In this document: positions 44,221 through 53,297 of the stretch, one piece after another | Numbering within the stretch: the stretch's first letter is position 1 | Layout: each line of letters begins with the position of its first letter | Assembly (NCBI GenBank): GCA_029972225.1 | Contig: CP124756.1 | Coordinates: forward strand, 1,718,001 to 1,782,000 | Direction: 5' to 3' | DNA: 64,000 nt | Source: Candidatus Thiothrix putei | GTDB lineage: Bacteria > Pseudomonadota > Gammaproteobacteria > Thiotrichales > Thiotrichaceae | Notes under the pieces: model-generated | What the model was told of the DNA's origin: nothing | What the model saw: only the letters and a program-made list of their open reading frames with translations | Database searches by the model: none | Translations under genes and position numbers: made by a program

Positions 44221-45428
44221 GGTTTGGACTCCTGCGGTGGGTCTGCTGGCTTAGCTTGCGGCTTCTTTTCGCCTGCCACTTGCACGGCTTGACCCTCGGT
44301 TGCCAGCGGTAGGGGTGTGATAATCACGCGCTGTCCGTTGAGGTCGGTATCGGTCTGAAATACGACTTCTTTTTCGGCATTCCACACCACGTTAATGGGT
44401 TGTACGGCGACTTTGCCATCGCGTAGCAGCAGGATTTCTTTGCCTTGGCGCACCGCCGCACTGGGCACGCTATACACGTTGTTGAACAGTTTGCCTGCAA
44501 TTTTGGCGTTGAGGTATTGCCCGATGAGTAACGGTGCAGATACGCCTTCCCGTGCAATAAACGGCTGGTCGATTTGTGCAATCACGCTGATTTGACGGCT
44601 TTTTTCATCGAGTGCGGCGCTGCTGCGTACCACTTGCCCTTGCCAGACATCGCTACGGTTGCCATTGCTGGGGCGGAATTCGACGGTTGGCATCGCGGCA
44701 GGGTCGGCGGCTTTGTCGCGGAAGGCTTCGGGCATTCCCAACAAGTCATACTGTGCCAGTGAGAGCGGTAAATGCACTTCCACTGCATCGGTGGCGTAGA
44801 TCACGCCCAACACCGTGCCGGGGGTGACGTATTGCCCGACTTCAACACGCTTTTCTTGCACGCGCCCGCTGTAAGGGGCAGTAATGCGGGTGCGGCTGAG
44901 GTTGAGTTTTTCTTGCTGGAGTTTGGCTTCGGCGGCGGCAATCGCGGCTTGCGCGGCGGCAATGTGCGGGCGGCGGGCGGCAAGGTCGCTTTGGGTGCGA
45001 TTTTTGCTACTTTCCAGCAAGCGCCAGTCTTGTTGCGCCAGTTGTGCTTGGGCTTCTTGTTCTTTCAGGGCAAGCTGCTTTTGTGCCAAGTCACCTTCCG
45101 CAATGGTAATGGCGTTGGCGTAATTGTCGGCATCCAATTTCAGCAAGGGTGCGCCTTTATCAAAATAGCCGCCATCCTGAAAGTTGGGGGAAATTTCCAA
45201 CACTTTACCGGAGACTTCCGCCACCAAGTTGGTTTGGGTTTGCGCTTTGACAATACCGGAGGCGCTGACGTTGACGCGGTAATCTTGCAATGCGAGGGCT
45301 TGCGCTTCGACCACGGTGGGGCGGGTTTCCTGCGGCTGTTTTTCGGCTTCGGGGCCGGTGGCAATCAGAAATTTGCCCAAGCCGACACCAATAGCAATGA
45401 CCAGCAGGGGGAGGATGATTTTTTTCAT
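44217..45428 (-). CDS. RND efflux periplasmic adaptor (MFP)
   Basis: A 403-residue membrane-fusion protein with an N-terminal hydrophobic anchor (IILPLLVIAIGVGLGKFLIA), a lipoyl half (VSGKVLEISPNFQDGGYFDKGAPLLKLDADNY), a coiled-coil hairpin, the second lipoyl half (RTRITAPYSGRVQEKRVEVGQYVTPGTVLGVIYA), and a beta-barrel and membrane-proximal region. It connects the RND pump to the outer-membrane channel. Upstream of the pump gene with ATGA overlap. The C-terminal tail is rich in proline and lysine. Confidence 0.92.
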   Translation of the reverse strand: MKKIILPLLVIAIGVGLGKFLIATGPEAEKQPQETRPTVVEAQALALQDYRVNVSASGIVKAQTQTNLVAEVSGKVLEISPNFQDGGYFDKGAPLLKLDADNYANAITIAEGDLAQKQLALKEQEAQAQLAQQDWRLLESSKNRTQSDLAARRPHIAAAQAAIAAAEAKLQQEKLNLSRTRITAPYSGRVQEKRVEVGQYVTPGTVLGVIYATDAVEVHLPLSLAQYDLLGMPEAFRDKAADPAAMPTVEFRPSNGNRSDVWQGQVVRSSAALDEKSRQISVIAQIDQPFIAREGVSAPLLIGQYLNAKIAGKLFNNVYSVPSAAVRQGKEILLLRDGKVAVQPINVVWNAEKEVVFQTDTDLNGQRVIITPLPLATEGQAVQVAGEKKPQAKPADPPQESKP

Positions 45429-45624
45429 GTGTGCAGGTTGTCCTTTGTCCCAATGTGGGCGGATTCTACGCCCAGATTGTGCAAGCAGTGTGGAAGTTTA
45501 GCGGCAGCGCTACATGGCACACATACTGCCATACAAGGACAGGAAAAGTGTTTATTCCATAGCAATTGTGCGTTTAGAATCCTGTGCTATGCTGATACCT
45601 TCGGATAATAGCAAGCCAAACGCC

Positions 45625-47172
45625 ATGACTGCACGCAAAAAACTCCCCATTGGCATTCAGACTTTCCGTGAAATTCGGGAAAAAAATCACTATTACGTGG
45701 ACAAAACTGCCTTGGCGCTGCAACTGATTAATGGCGGTAAGCACTATTTCCTGTCGCGTCCACGTCGTTTTGGCAAAAGTCTATTTTTGGATACGCTAAA
45801 AGAGCTGTTTGAAGGTAACGAAGCCTTGTTTCAGGGGTTAGCCGCACAACATCAATGGGATTGGAGCATTCACTATCCGGTGTTGCGGTTTAGCTTTGGC
45901 AGTGGAAAATTCACCGATACCCAAGGTTTGCCCAATACGCTCAACACCCAACTGCGCCATTTAGAGCAACATTTCGGCATCTCGCGGCAATTTGAGGACA
46001 TCGGCGGGCGTTTTGCCGATTTGATTGTGCAAGTGCAGCAGCAAACCGCTTTGCCAGTGGTGATTCTGATTGATGAATACGACAAACCGATTTTGGATGC
46101 GTTGGATTATCCTGAGATTGCCAAAATCAATCGCGATTTTCTGCGGGGTTTTTATGGGATCATTAAAGACTACGATGCGTACATAAAATTCAGCTTTCTG
46201 ACTGGCGTGAGCAAGTTTTCTAAAGTGAGTTTGTTTTCTGGGTTAAATAATTTGTATGACATTACCTTAGAGCCTGAGTTTTCAGCTATTTGTGGTTATA
46301 CCGATCAGGATATTGATAACGTGTTTGCGCCAGAGTTGGCGGGGTTGGATAGGCAGGCTATTCGTGAGTGGTATAATGGTTACAATTGGCTGGGTGAAGG
46401 CGTTTATAACCCCTTTGATATTTTGCAGTTGTTTAAAAGCCGTGAATTTAAAAATTACTGGTTTGAAACGGGCACGCCAACTTTTTTGGTGGAGACGTTG
46501 TTTAAACGTCAAGTGACTTCGATTAAATTGACGAGTATGCTCAGTAACAGTGCGATGTTGTCGAGTTTTGATATTGGGCATATTGCCATTGAAGCATTAT
46601 TGTTTCAGAGCGGTTATTTAACCATTCATGAGGTAAAACGTATTGGTAGCCAAACCTTGTATCGCTTGGGGTATCCGAATAAAGAAGTATACCAAAGCCT
46701 GAATGAAAGCCTGTTGAGTATGCTGGTGCAAGACCAAAGTGCGCAGGTGGAGCAGGGTTTGCAATTGTATACCTTGTTAGAAGCGAATGATTTGCAGGGG
46801 TTAAAGACGCTGTTCCACAGTTTCTTTGCCAGCATTCCTTATCACTGGTATACCAATAATGATATTCAACACTATGAAGGCTATTATGCCAGCGTGTTTT
46901 ATTCGTATTTCGCCGCGTTGGGGTTGGATGTGATTGTCGAGGATGCGACGAATCACGGGCGGACGGATATGACGCTGAAATTTAATGGGCGGGTGTATAT
47001 TTTTGAATTTAAGGTGGTCGAGTTGACACCGAAAGGCGAGGCGATACAGCAGTTGAAAGAACGGCGGTATGCGGATAAATACCGCCATTTGAATCAGCCG
47101 ATCTATTTGATTGGGGTAGATTTTTGTCGGGTGGATCGGAATATTGTGGGGTTTGTGGTGGAAGTGGCGTGA
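45625..47172 (+). CDS. AAA-ATPase-like / PD-(D/E)XK protein (DUF1703 type), third copy
   Basis: A 515-residue relative of the tandem pair at 35889-39262, but only distantly. It has RKKLPIGIQTFREIREKNHYYVDKTALALQL, Walker A-like RPRRFGKSLFLDTL, Walker B PVVILIDEYDKPILDAL, and a C-terminal PD-(D/E)XK (RTDMTLKFNGRVYIFEFKVVE). The start at 45625 (MTARKKLPIG) fits the family; an upstream start at 45514 adds 37 residues without family likeness. G+C looks lower than its neighbours in its middle part, which may suggest recent acquisition. Confidence 0.85.
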   Translation: MTARKKLPIGIQTFREIREKNHYYVDKTALALQLINGGKHYFLSRPRRFGKSLFLDTLKELFEGNEALFQGLAAQHQWDWSIHYPVLRFSFGSGKFTDTQGLPNTLNTQLRHLEQHFGISRQFEDIGGRFADLIVQVQQQTALPVVILIDEYDKPILDALDYPEIAKINRDFLRGFYGIIKDYDAYIKFSFLTGVSKFSKVSLFSGLNNLYDITLEPEFSAICGYTDQDIDNVFAPELAGLDRQAIREWYNGYNWLGEGVYNPFDILQLFKSREFKNYWFETGTPTFLVETLFKRQVTSIKLTSMLSNSAMLSSFDIGHIAIEALLFQSGYLTIHEVKRIGSQTLYRLGYPNKEVYQSLNESLLSMLVQDQSAQVEQGLQLYTLLEANDLQGLKTLFHSFFASIPYHWYTNNDIQHYEGYYASVFYSYFAALGLDVIVEDATNHGRTDMTLKFNGRVYIFEFKVVELTPKGEAIQQLKERRYADKYRHLNQPIYLIGVDFCRVDRNIVGFVVEVA

Positions 47173-47228
47173 TTGGTGTTAGCGTCAAATAGGATTAATT
47201 TCACTGACAAAAAATAGGCAAAATTTTC

Positions 47229-47966
47229 ATGGAATTACTCTTAGCCCTGTTCATCATCGCCATTATCGCTGGATGGGTCGATTCCATCGGTGGCGGCGGT
47301 GGACTAATCTGCATCCCCGCTTTGCTGTGGGCAGGTTTCACCCCATTGGAAACGCTGGCGACCAACAAATTGCAAGCCAGTTTCGGCTCATCCACCGCCG
47401 CGCTCAACTACACCCGCCACGGCTTGGTCGATGTCAAAGGGCAAAAGCTGGTAATCGCGCTCACCTTCCTCGGCTCAGTCGGCGGCACATTGCTGGTGCA
47501 ACAAATTGACTCCAGCCTGTTGGAAAAAGCCATTCCGGTATTACTGATCTTATTCGCGCTGTATTTCTTATTCTCACCGAAAATCAGCGATGCGGATAAA
47601 CACCAAGTGATTTCACCCAAAACGTTTGCAATGACCGTCGGCGTTGGGGCAGGTTTTTACGACGGCTTTTTTGGTCCCGGCGCAGGCACGTTTTTCACGA
47701 TGGGCTATGTGGCGTTGTTGGGTTTTGGTTTGCCAAAAGCCACCGGTAATACCAAACTGCTGAATTTCACCAGCAATATTGCATCGCTGCTGTTTTTCGC
47801 GCTTTCAGGGCATATCGTCTGGTTGGCAGGTTTGGTGATGGGAATAGGGCAGGTGATCGGCAGTTACCTCGGTTCGCACATGGCGGTCAAGCACGGCACG
47901 CGCCTGATCCGCCCTATCCTAGTAACCGTATCGTTGCTAGTCTCGCTCAAATTATTGCTAGACTAA
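47229..47966 (+). CDS. TSUP-family (TauE/SafE) anion permease, YfcA-like
   Basis: A 245-residue inner-membrane protein with about eight helices. Signature segments are IIAGWVDSIGGGGGLICIPALLWAG and GVGAGFYDGFFGPGAGTFF, the two repeats typical of the TauE/SafE family. These proteins export sulfite, sulfoacetate or related anions, which fits the sulfur-oxidising setting, although the substrate is not known. A weak start site is seen at 47229. Confidence 0.9.
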   Translation: MELLLALFIIAIIAGWVDSIGGGGGLICIPALLWAGFTPLETLATNKLQASFGSSTAALNYTRHGLVDVKGQKLVIALTFLGSVGGTLLVQQIDSSLLEKAIPVLLILFALYFLFSPKISDADKHQVISPKTFAMTVGVGAGFYDGFFGPGAGTFFTMGYVALLGFGLPKATGNTKLLNFTSNIASLLFFALSGHIVWLAGLVMGIGQVIGSYLGSHMAVKHGTRLIRPILVTVSLLVSLKLLLD

Positions 47967-47972
47967 CTCTTA

Positions 47973-48015
47973 CTCCCTGCCCCCCTTGCGGGGGAAGGGC
48001 TGGGGAAGGGGGTCT
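47973..48015. terminator. G/C-rich intergenic hairpin between convergent genes
   Basis: CCCCCC-TTG-CGGGGG sits between the convergent TSUP gene and der. It can fold as a tight hairpin and may work as a terminator for both, but lacks a long T tract in the rightward direction. C/G-rich repeats like this also occur as dispersed small repeats. Confidence 0.35.
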
Positions 48016-49433
48016 TACTTCTTTTTCTTCTCGCTCTTCTTAATCTTGTGAATTCGCGCCGCTTGCCGTTTTTTGGTGTGTTCCTGACGCGGTGTCAGCG
48101 TATTGCGCTTGCCTTCATACGGATTTTCGCCGCCTTTGTATTCAATCCGCACCTGACTGCCGGCTAATTTCAGGGTTTTGTGGAAATAGTTGGTCAGGTA
48201 GCGCGTGTACATATCCGGCACGTAATCGGTACGGTTGCCGTGAATAATGACGCGGAACGGGTTGCTGCCACCTTGGTGAGCGTAGCGCAATTTGATGCGT
48301 TGCCCACGGGTCAGTGGCGGCTGATGTTGTTGCACAGCCATTTCCAGAATGCGCGTCAAGCGTGGTGTAGGCACTTTGAGCATGGCGGAATCGTAAGCGC
48401 GTTTCACGGCGGTATACAGCAAGCCGACGTTAGAGCCGTGCAGCGCGGAGATGAAATACTTTTCGGCGAAATCGAGGAACGGCAATTTGACTTCAAGCTG
48501 TTGCTTGATCCACTCGCGGTCGTCGGATTCCATGCCATCCCATTTGTTCACTGCCAGCACCAAGGCTTTGCCCGCATCCAAAATCAGCCCCAGCAAGTGG
48601 GCATCTTGGTCGGTGATGCTGTCATGCGCGTCCACCAGCATAATGACGACATGGCAACGTTGAATCGCATCCAGCGTTTTGATAATGCTGAACTTTTCAA
48701 TGGTTTCATCCACGCGGCTGCGGCGACGTACCCCAGCGGTGTCGATCAGGGTGTAGGCTTGCCCATCGCGTTCAAACGGAATGAAAATGCTGTCGCGGGT
48801 CGTGCCCGGTTGGTCGAACGCAATCACGCGCTCTTCGCCCATAATGCGGTTGATCAGGGTCGATTTGCCCACATTCGGGCGACCCACGAAGGCGATGCGG
48901 ATACTGCCATCGTCTTCCTCTTCTTCCGCGTCGTCGAAATCCGCGCCGAGTGAATCGAGTACCGCTGTCATCAGCACGGTTACGCCGCGTCCTTGCACCG
49001 CTGCAATTTGGAACACTTCGGTAAAGCCGAGCGCGTAAAATTCGGAGGAGGCTTGATCCGCATCCACCCCGTCGATTTTATTGACGAGCAGGTAAACTGG
49101 CTTACCCATCACACGAATGTCTTGCGCAATCTGTTGGTCGGCTGCGGTTAGCCCTTGCTTGCCATCGACGATGAATAGAATGGCATCGGCTTCCTGCATC
49201 GCGGCGCGGGTTTGTTTCGCCATGTGTTCGTCGATGCCGACTTCTTCACCGCTCAAACCACCGGTGTCGATCAGCAGGTAGCTGCGTCCGTTGAGTTCGC
49301 CAGTGCCGTATTTGCGGTCACGGGTCAAGCCGGGGAAATCGGCAACGAGCGCGTCACGCGAACGGGTTAAGCGGTTGAATAGGGTGGATTTGCCTACATT
49401 GGGGCGACCAATCAGTGCGAGGACGGGTTTCAT
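48015..49433 (-). CDS. der: ribosome-assembly GTPase Der (EngA)
   Basis: A 472-residue protein with two GTPase domains and a C-terminal KH-like domain, required for 50S ribosome assembly. First P-loop GRPNVGKSTLFNRL with DTGG and NKID; second P-loop GRPNVGKSTLINRI with DTAG and NKWD. The acidic linker (DDAEEEEDDG) is between the domains. The KH-like domain contains YAHQGGSNPFRVIIHGN. The C-terminal tail is strongly basic (HKIKKSEKKKK). All features intact. Confidence 0.97.
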   Translation of the reverse strand: MKPVLALIGRPNVGKSTLFNRLTRSRDALVADFPGLTRDRKYGTGELNGRSYLLIDTGGLSGEEVGIDEHMAKQTRAAMQEADAILFIVDGKQGLTAADQQIAQDIRVMGKPVYLLVNKIDGVDADQASSEFYALGFTEVFQIAAVQGRGVTVLMTAVLDSLGADFDDAEEEEDDGSIRIAFVGRPNVGKSTLINRIMGEERVIAFDQPGTTRDSIFIPFERDGQAYTLIDTAGVRRRSRVDETIEKFSIIKTLDAIQRCHVVIMLVDAHDSITDQDAHLLGLILDAGKALVLAVNKWDGMESDDREWIKQQLEVKLPFLDFAEKYFISALHGSNVGLLYTAVKRAYDSAMLKVPTPRLTRILEMAVQQHQPPLTRGQRIKLRYAHQGGSNPFRVIIHGNRTDYVPDMYTRYLTNYFHKTLKLAGSQVRIEYKGGENPYEGKRNTLTPRQEHTKKRQAARIHKIKKSEKKKK

Positions 49434-49493
49434 GGTATAAACAGTACAGCAGAAAATGAAGCAGGCTAGGATAGCATTATTTTGGGAGAAAAC

Positions 49494-50039
49494 ATGAATT
49501 ATTGCAGCGATTGCGGCGCAACCGTGAGTTTAAAAATCCCTGAACACGACGATCGCCTGCGTTTTGTGTGCGATGCCTGCGGGGTGATTCATTACCAAAA
49601 CCCGAAAATTGTAGCGGGGGCATTGCCGGTGTGGGGCGAACAGGTGTTGTTGTGTCGGCGGGCGATTGCACCGCGTTACGGTTTGTGGTCGCTGCCAGCG
49701 GGATTCATGGAAAACGGTGAAACCACCGATCAAGCCGCTGCCCGCGAAGCGCGTGAAGAGGCGAATGCGACGCTACGGGATTTGCGGCTGTATACGGTGA
49801 TTAGCATTCCGCACATCAATCAGGTGTACATGCTGTATCGCTGCGAATTGGTGTCAGACGACTTTTCGCCGGGGGTGGAAAGTCTGGAAACGCGCTTGTT
49901 CCACGAGCATGAAATCCCGTGGGGCGAGTTGGCGTTTCCGTCGGTGCGCAAGACCTTGGAATGTTTTTTCAGTGACCGCAAGTTGGGAGCGTTTTCGGTA
50001 CACAATTTGGGATTTGTGATACCCAAGCCTGCGGCGTGA
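49494..50039 (+). CDS. NUDIX hydrolase with zinc ribbon
   Basis: A 181-residue protein. N-terminal zinc ribbon (NYCSDCGA ... FVCDACG), then a NUDIX domain with the Nudix box GFMENGETTDQAAAREAREEANATL (G-x5-E-x7-R-E-x-x-E-E). The architecture resembles NudC/NADH-pyrophosphatase relatives or the ADP-ribose-type NUDIX branch. The start at 49494 has GGGAGAAAAC just ahead. Probably a house-cleaning nucleotide hydrolase. Transcribed divergently from der. Confidence 0.9.
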   Translation: MNYCSDCGATVSLKIPEHDDRLRFVCDACGVIHYQNPKIVAGALPVWGEQVLLCRRAIAPRYGLWSLPAGFMENGETTDQAAAREAREEANATLRDLRLYTVISIPHINQVYMLYRCELVSDDFSPGVESLETRLFHEHEIPWGELAFPSVRKTLECFFSDRKLGAFSVHNLGFVIPKPAA

Positions 50040-50480
50040 TTATTTTTTGTGGATGCGCACGAGACGTGTGTCTGAAAAACGGTCATGCCACGTCAGCTTT
50101 TCAGGGTCGAATAGCGAAATCAAAAAACCAGCCCCCAGCGTTGCCCAACTGAGCAATGCCCACAGGCAACGGGAACGCGCTTGCTGCCAATTGATCGCTT
50201 GTCCATCGGGGGTAACAACGCGCAGCTTCCATGCTCGCATTCCCAGCGTTTGCCCGCCGTGCGTCCAGAACCAGCCGAAAAAGCCGTAGGTCATGGCGGC
50301 GTATACTAACAACATGATGGCATCCGGTATTTTTGCGCCGGTTAATGCAGTGACAGCGTAAGCGGGAATCGCAGCGGCAATCACCACGCTGAAACCCGCG
50401 AGTACGGTGTCGTAAATGATTGCGCCGAGGCGACGCAGGAGGGTAGCGGGTTCAGCCGTCATAATATCTTTATTTGCCAT
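50040..50480 (-). CDS. RDD-family membrane protein
   Basis: A protein of about 146 residues with three membrane helices, typical of the RDD family ([35 protein letters not shown]..., [40 protein letters not shown], then [37 protein letters not shown]). The name comes from the R-D-D residues near the first helix; here RR...YD. Function unknown. The start at 50480 ([11 protein letters not shown]) overlaps the end of trpG by 11 bases; 50462 is also possible. Confidence 0.8.
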   Translation of the reverse strand: MANKDIMTAEPATLLRRLGAIIYDTVLAGFSVVIAAAIPAYAVTALTGAKIPDAIMLLVYAAMTYGFFGWFWTHGGQTLGMRAWKLRVVTPDGQAINWQQARSRCLWALLSWATLGAGFLISLFDPEKLTWHDRFSDTRLVRIHKK

Positions 50481-51054
50481 CCAAGAAATTCCGCAACATG
50501 TCATGCCCGTATTGGGTGAGAATGGATTCGGGGTGGAATTGCACGCCTTCCACCGGCAGCGTTTTGTGGCGCACGCCCATGATTTCATCGAGCTTGCCAT
50601 CGGCGGTTTCTGTCCAGGCGGTAATTTCCAGACAGTCGGGAATGGTTTCCTGTTCGATCACCAACGAATGGTAGCGGGTGGCTTCCAGCGGATTGGGCAA
50701 GTCCCTAAAAACACCCACGCCTTTGTGGTGAATCATCGAAGTCTTGCCGTGCATGATTTCCTTGGCACGGATGATCTTGCCGCCGAACGCTTGCCCGATG
50801 GATTGATGCCCAAGGCATACGCCCAAGATGGGGATTTTTCCCGCAAAGCGCAGCAGGGTGGGGATGGAAATACCCGCTTCCGTTGGTGTGCAAGGCCCTG
50901 GAGACAGCACGATTTTGTCGGGGGCAATGTCGTCAATCGCTTCGACGGGGATTTCGTCGTTGCGCACCACCTGCACATCCGCACCCAGTTCGCCGAAGTA
51001 TTGCACGAGGTTGTAGGTAAAGCTGTCGTAATTGTCGACCATTAAGAGTTTCAT
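50470..51054 (-). CDS. trpG: anthranilate synthase component II (glutamine amidotransferase)
   Basis: A 194-residue class I glutamine amidotransferase that supplies ammonia to TrpE for anthranilate, the first step of tryptophan synthesis. Starts [24 protein letters not shown]. Nucleophile cysteine in [15 protein letters not shown] (about residue 79), catalytic histidine and glutamate in [13 protein letters not shown]. It may also serve PabA (4-amino-4-deoxychorismate). An upstream start at 51174 would add a random-looking tail and overlap the hairpin repeat, so 51054 is preferred. Same strand as trpE, but separated by about 700 bases. Confidence 0.93.
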   Translation of the reverse strand: MKLLMVDNYDSFTYNLVQYFGELGADVQVVRNDEIPVEAIDDIAPDKIVLSPGPCTPTEAGISIPTLLRFAGKIPILGVCLGHQSIGQAFGGKIIRAKEIMHGKTSMIHHKGVGVFRDLPNPLEATRYHSLVIEQETIPDCLEITAWTETADGKLDEIMGVRHKTLPVEGVQFHPESILTQYGHDMLRNFLDGK

Positions 51055-51103
51055 AGCGTTTTCTGAATCCACGTTGTCGTTGGGATTGTATGGCTGTCTT
51101 TTT

Positions 51104-51212
51104 GTCTTGAACTGGGATTTTTGGGATGACAAGATTACCAAGATGAAGAGGGGAATCTCTCCTCTTTTCTTCATCCTGCTAATCCTTTAATCCTGCAAAT
51201 CTCAGTTCAGAC
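51104..51212. repeat. long imperfect hairpin repeat, copy A
   Basis: Two arms of about 45 bases that pair imperfectly (starting GTCTTGAACTGGGATTTTTG and ending CAAATCTCAGTTCAGAC) around a short A/G-rich core. It is very like copy B at 51631-51740 in the same orientation. The right arm also encodes the last residues ([10 protein letters not shown]) of the GxxExxY gene between the two copies. Confidence 0.85.
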
Positions 51213-51583
51213 ATTCTAGTATTATACACCCGCTTGTATTGCAAACTTTTCGCACCGAAGTTGATCAGTAACCCCGTGGGCAGTTGATAGGCTTCGAGGT
51301 AGTTGATGGCTTGCGCAAGGTGCACGTCTTCTAGCATGGTGAGGGCTTTGAGTTCAACCATCACGCTGTTTTCCACAAAAAAATCAACACGGCGCGTTCC
51401 AATTTGTACGGCACGGTAGTGAATGCTCATTTCCTTTTCGCGCTCAAACGACAAACCTCTATGCTGCATTTCAAGTGAAAGAGCGCGTTGGTAAATGACC
51501 TCTTGGAAACCATTGCCCAGTGTATTGTGAACTTGCATGGCAGAGCCAATGATCGTGTGCGTCAGCGCGTTGAGGGTTTGCAT
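51179..51583 (-). CDS. GxxExxY family protein
   Basis: A 134-residue protein of the GxxExxY family ([22 protein letters not shown], with G-F-Q-E-V-I-Y), followed by [67 protein letters not shown]. The fold is like PD-(D/E)XK nucleases (D..ELK). Function is unknown. Its C terminus is encoded by the arm of hairpin repeat A, so gene and repeats form one unit that has landed between trpE and trpG. Start at 51583. Confidence 0.9.
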   Translation of the reverse strand: MQTLNALTHTIIGSAMQVHNTLGNGFQEVIYQRALSLEMQHRGLSFEREKEMSIHYRAVQIGTRRVDFFVENSVMVELKALTMLEDVHLAQAINYLEAYQLPTGLLINFGAKSLQYKRVYNTRMSELRFAGLKD

Positions 51584-51630
51584 TGTGTGTTCCTTTGTTA
51601 TTGTTTTTTGTCTGCTGCTGGTTTTCTTTT

Positions 51631-51740
51631 GTCTGAACTAGGATTTTTGGGATTACAGGATTACCAAGATGAAGAGGGGGAGTCTCCTCTCTTCCTTCTT
51701 CATCCTGTAATCCTTTAATCCTACAAATCTTAGTTCAGAC
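51631..51740. repeat. long imperfect hairpin repeat, copy B
   Basis: Arms GTCTGAACTAGGATTTTTGG... and ...ACAAATCTTAGTTCAGAC pair over about 45 bases with several mismatches. It matches copy A at 51104-51212 closely and lies upstream of the GxxExxY start. A further half-arm (AATCCCAGTTCAGAC) follows at 51741-51760. Confidence 0.85.
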
Positions 51741-51761
51741 ATTAAAATCCCAGTTCAGACA

Positions 51762-53243
51762 TTACTTGTGTTTACCATTCAGCCCAGACAACGCCGCACT
51801 AGCAGCCCGAAATACCGCCCGCCCTTTGTTCATGGTCTCATCCCATTCCGATTGCGGCACAGAATCGTACACTACACCCGCACCCGCCTGAATATGCAGC
51901 ACATCATCTTTTATCACGGCGGTGCGGATGGCAATCGCCGTATCCATATTGCCATTCCACGCCAAATAGCCGACCGCACCCGAATACACACCGCGCTTGA
52001 CGGGTTCGAGTTCGTCAATGATTTCCATCGCGCGGATTTTCGGCGCACCGCTGACGGTTCCGGCGGGGAATGTAGCGCGTAACACATCCATCGCATCCAG
52101 CCCCGGCAACAGCTTGCCAGTGACGTTGGAAACGATGTGCATGACGTGCGAATAGCGTTCCACGATCATTTTGTCGGTGAGTTTGACCGAGCCGATTTCG
52201 CTGACGCGCCCGGCATCGTTGCGCCCAAGGTCGATCAGCATCAGGTGTTCGGCAAGTTCTTTGGGGTCGTTGAGCAGTTCGGTTTCGAGTTCCTGATCGC
52301 GCTGTTCGGTGTCGCCACGGCGGCGTGTGCCTGCAATCGGGCGCACGGTCACGGTATCATCTTCGAGGCGCACCAGAATTTCCGGCGAGGAACCGACGAT
52401 GTGGAAATCCCCCAGATTGAGGAAATACATGTACGGCGACGGGTTGAGGCGGCGCAAGGCACGGTACAAATCCAGCGGCGGCGCGGCAAACGGGATGCTC
52501 ATGCGCTGCGACAGCACCACTTGCATAATGTCGCCTGCCTTGATGTATTCTTTTGCATCCAACACCGCTTGCTTGAAACCGTCTTCGGTGAAGCCGGAAA
52601 TGAAGTCGCTTTCGTCTACCTGTGTCGCTTTGGGGGCGGGTTGGTAGAGGCGGCGGGCTTCCTGCAACTGGCGTTCGAGCGCGTCGAGACGTTGCTGAGC
52701 TTGCTTGTATCCACCCGTTTCCGCTAGGACGATGAGGTGCAATTCGCCGCGCAAATTGTCGAACACCACGACTTCATCCGACACCATCAGCACGATGTCA
52801 GGTGTACCAATTGGGTCGGGTTTGTCGCGCCCATGCGCCAGCTTTTTCTCGATGTAGCGGATGGTTTCGTAGCCGAAATAGCCGACCAGCCCGCCATTAA
52901 AGCGTGGCAAGTCTTCGATGTCGGGTACGTTGTATTGCTGCTGAAATTCGGTAATCCATGTCAGCGGGTCAGCAACCTCTACACTTTCCACGGGTTGATT
53001 AGCGCGATGCAGTTCCACCTGCAAGCCGAACACCTTGATGATGGTTTGCGCAGGCAGGCCAAGCATGGAATAACGTCCCCATTTTTCTCCGCCCTGTACG
53101 GACTCGAACAGGTAGGAATAGGGCGCATCAGCGAGTTTTAGATAGGCACTTAACGGGGTATCAAGGTCTGCCAGAATGGTACGACGGACAGGAACGCGGT
53201 TGTAGCCTTGAGCGATATAGGTATCGAAAGTATCCTGATTCAT
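51762..53243 (-). CDS. trpE: anthranilate synthase component I
   Basis: A 493-residue chorismate-utilising enzyme that makes anthranilate with ammonia from TrpG. The N-terminal regulatory part contains [35 protein letters not shown]. The catalytic domain has [71 protein letters not shown] and [23 protein letters not shown], all typical. The start [18 protein letters not shown] at 53243 matches relatives; a longer start at 53261 is possible. Upstream of the GxxExxY unit and trpG on the same strand. Confidence 0.96.
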   Translation of the reverse strand: MNQDTFDTYIAQGYNRVPVRRTILADLDTPLSAYLKLADAPYSYLFESVQGGEKWGRYSMLGLPAQTIIKVFGLQVELHRANQPVESVEVADPLTWITEFQQQYNVPDIEDLPRFNGGLVGYFGYETIRYIEKKLAHGRDKPDPIGTPDIVLMVSDEVVVFDNLRGELHLIVLAETGGYKQAQQRLDALERQLQEARRLYQPAPKATQVDESDFISGFTEDGFKQAVLDAKEYIKAGDIMQVVLSQRMSIPFAAPPLDLYRALRRLNPSPYMYFLNLGDFHIVGSSPEILVRLEDDTVTVRPIAGTRRRGDTEQRDQELETELLNDPKELAEHLMLIDLGRNDAGRVSEIGSVKLTDKMIVERYSHVMHIVSNVTGKLLPGLDAMDVLRATFPAGTVSGAPKIRAMEIIDELEPVKRGVYSGAVGYLAWNGNMDTAIAIRTAVIKDDVLHIQAGAGVVYDSVPQSEWDETMNKGRAVFRAASAALSGLNGKHK

Positions 53244-53297
53244 GGTGTGCGTGGTGTGCATTTCAGGTTGAATAAGGGGGGAAAGTCTAGCATAGGC

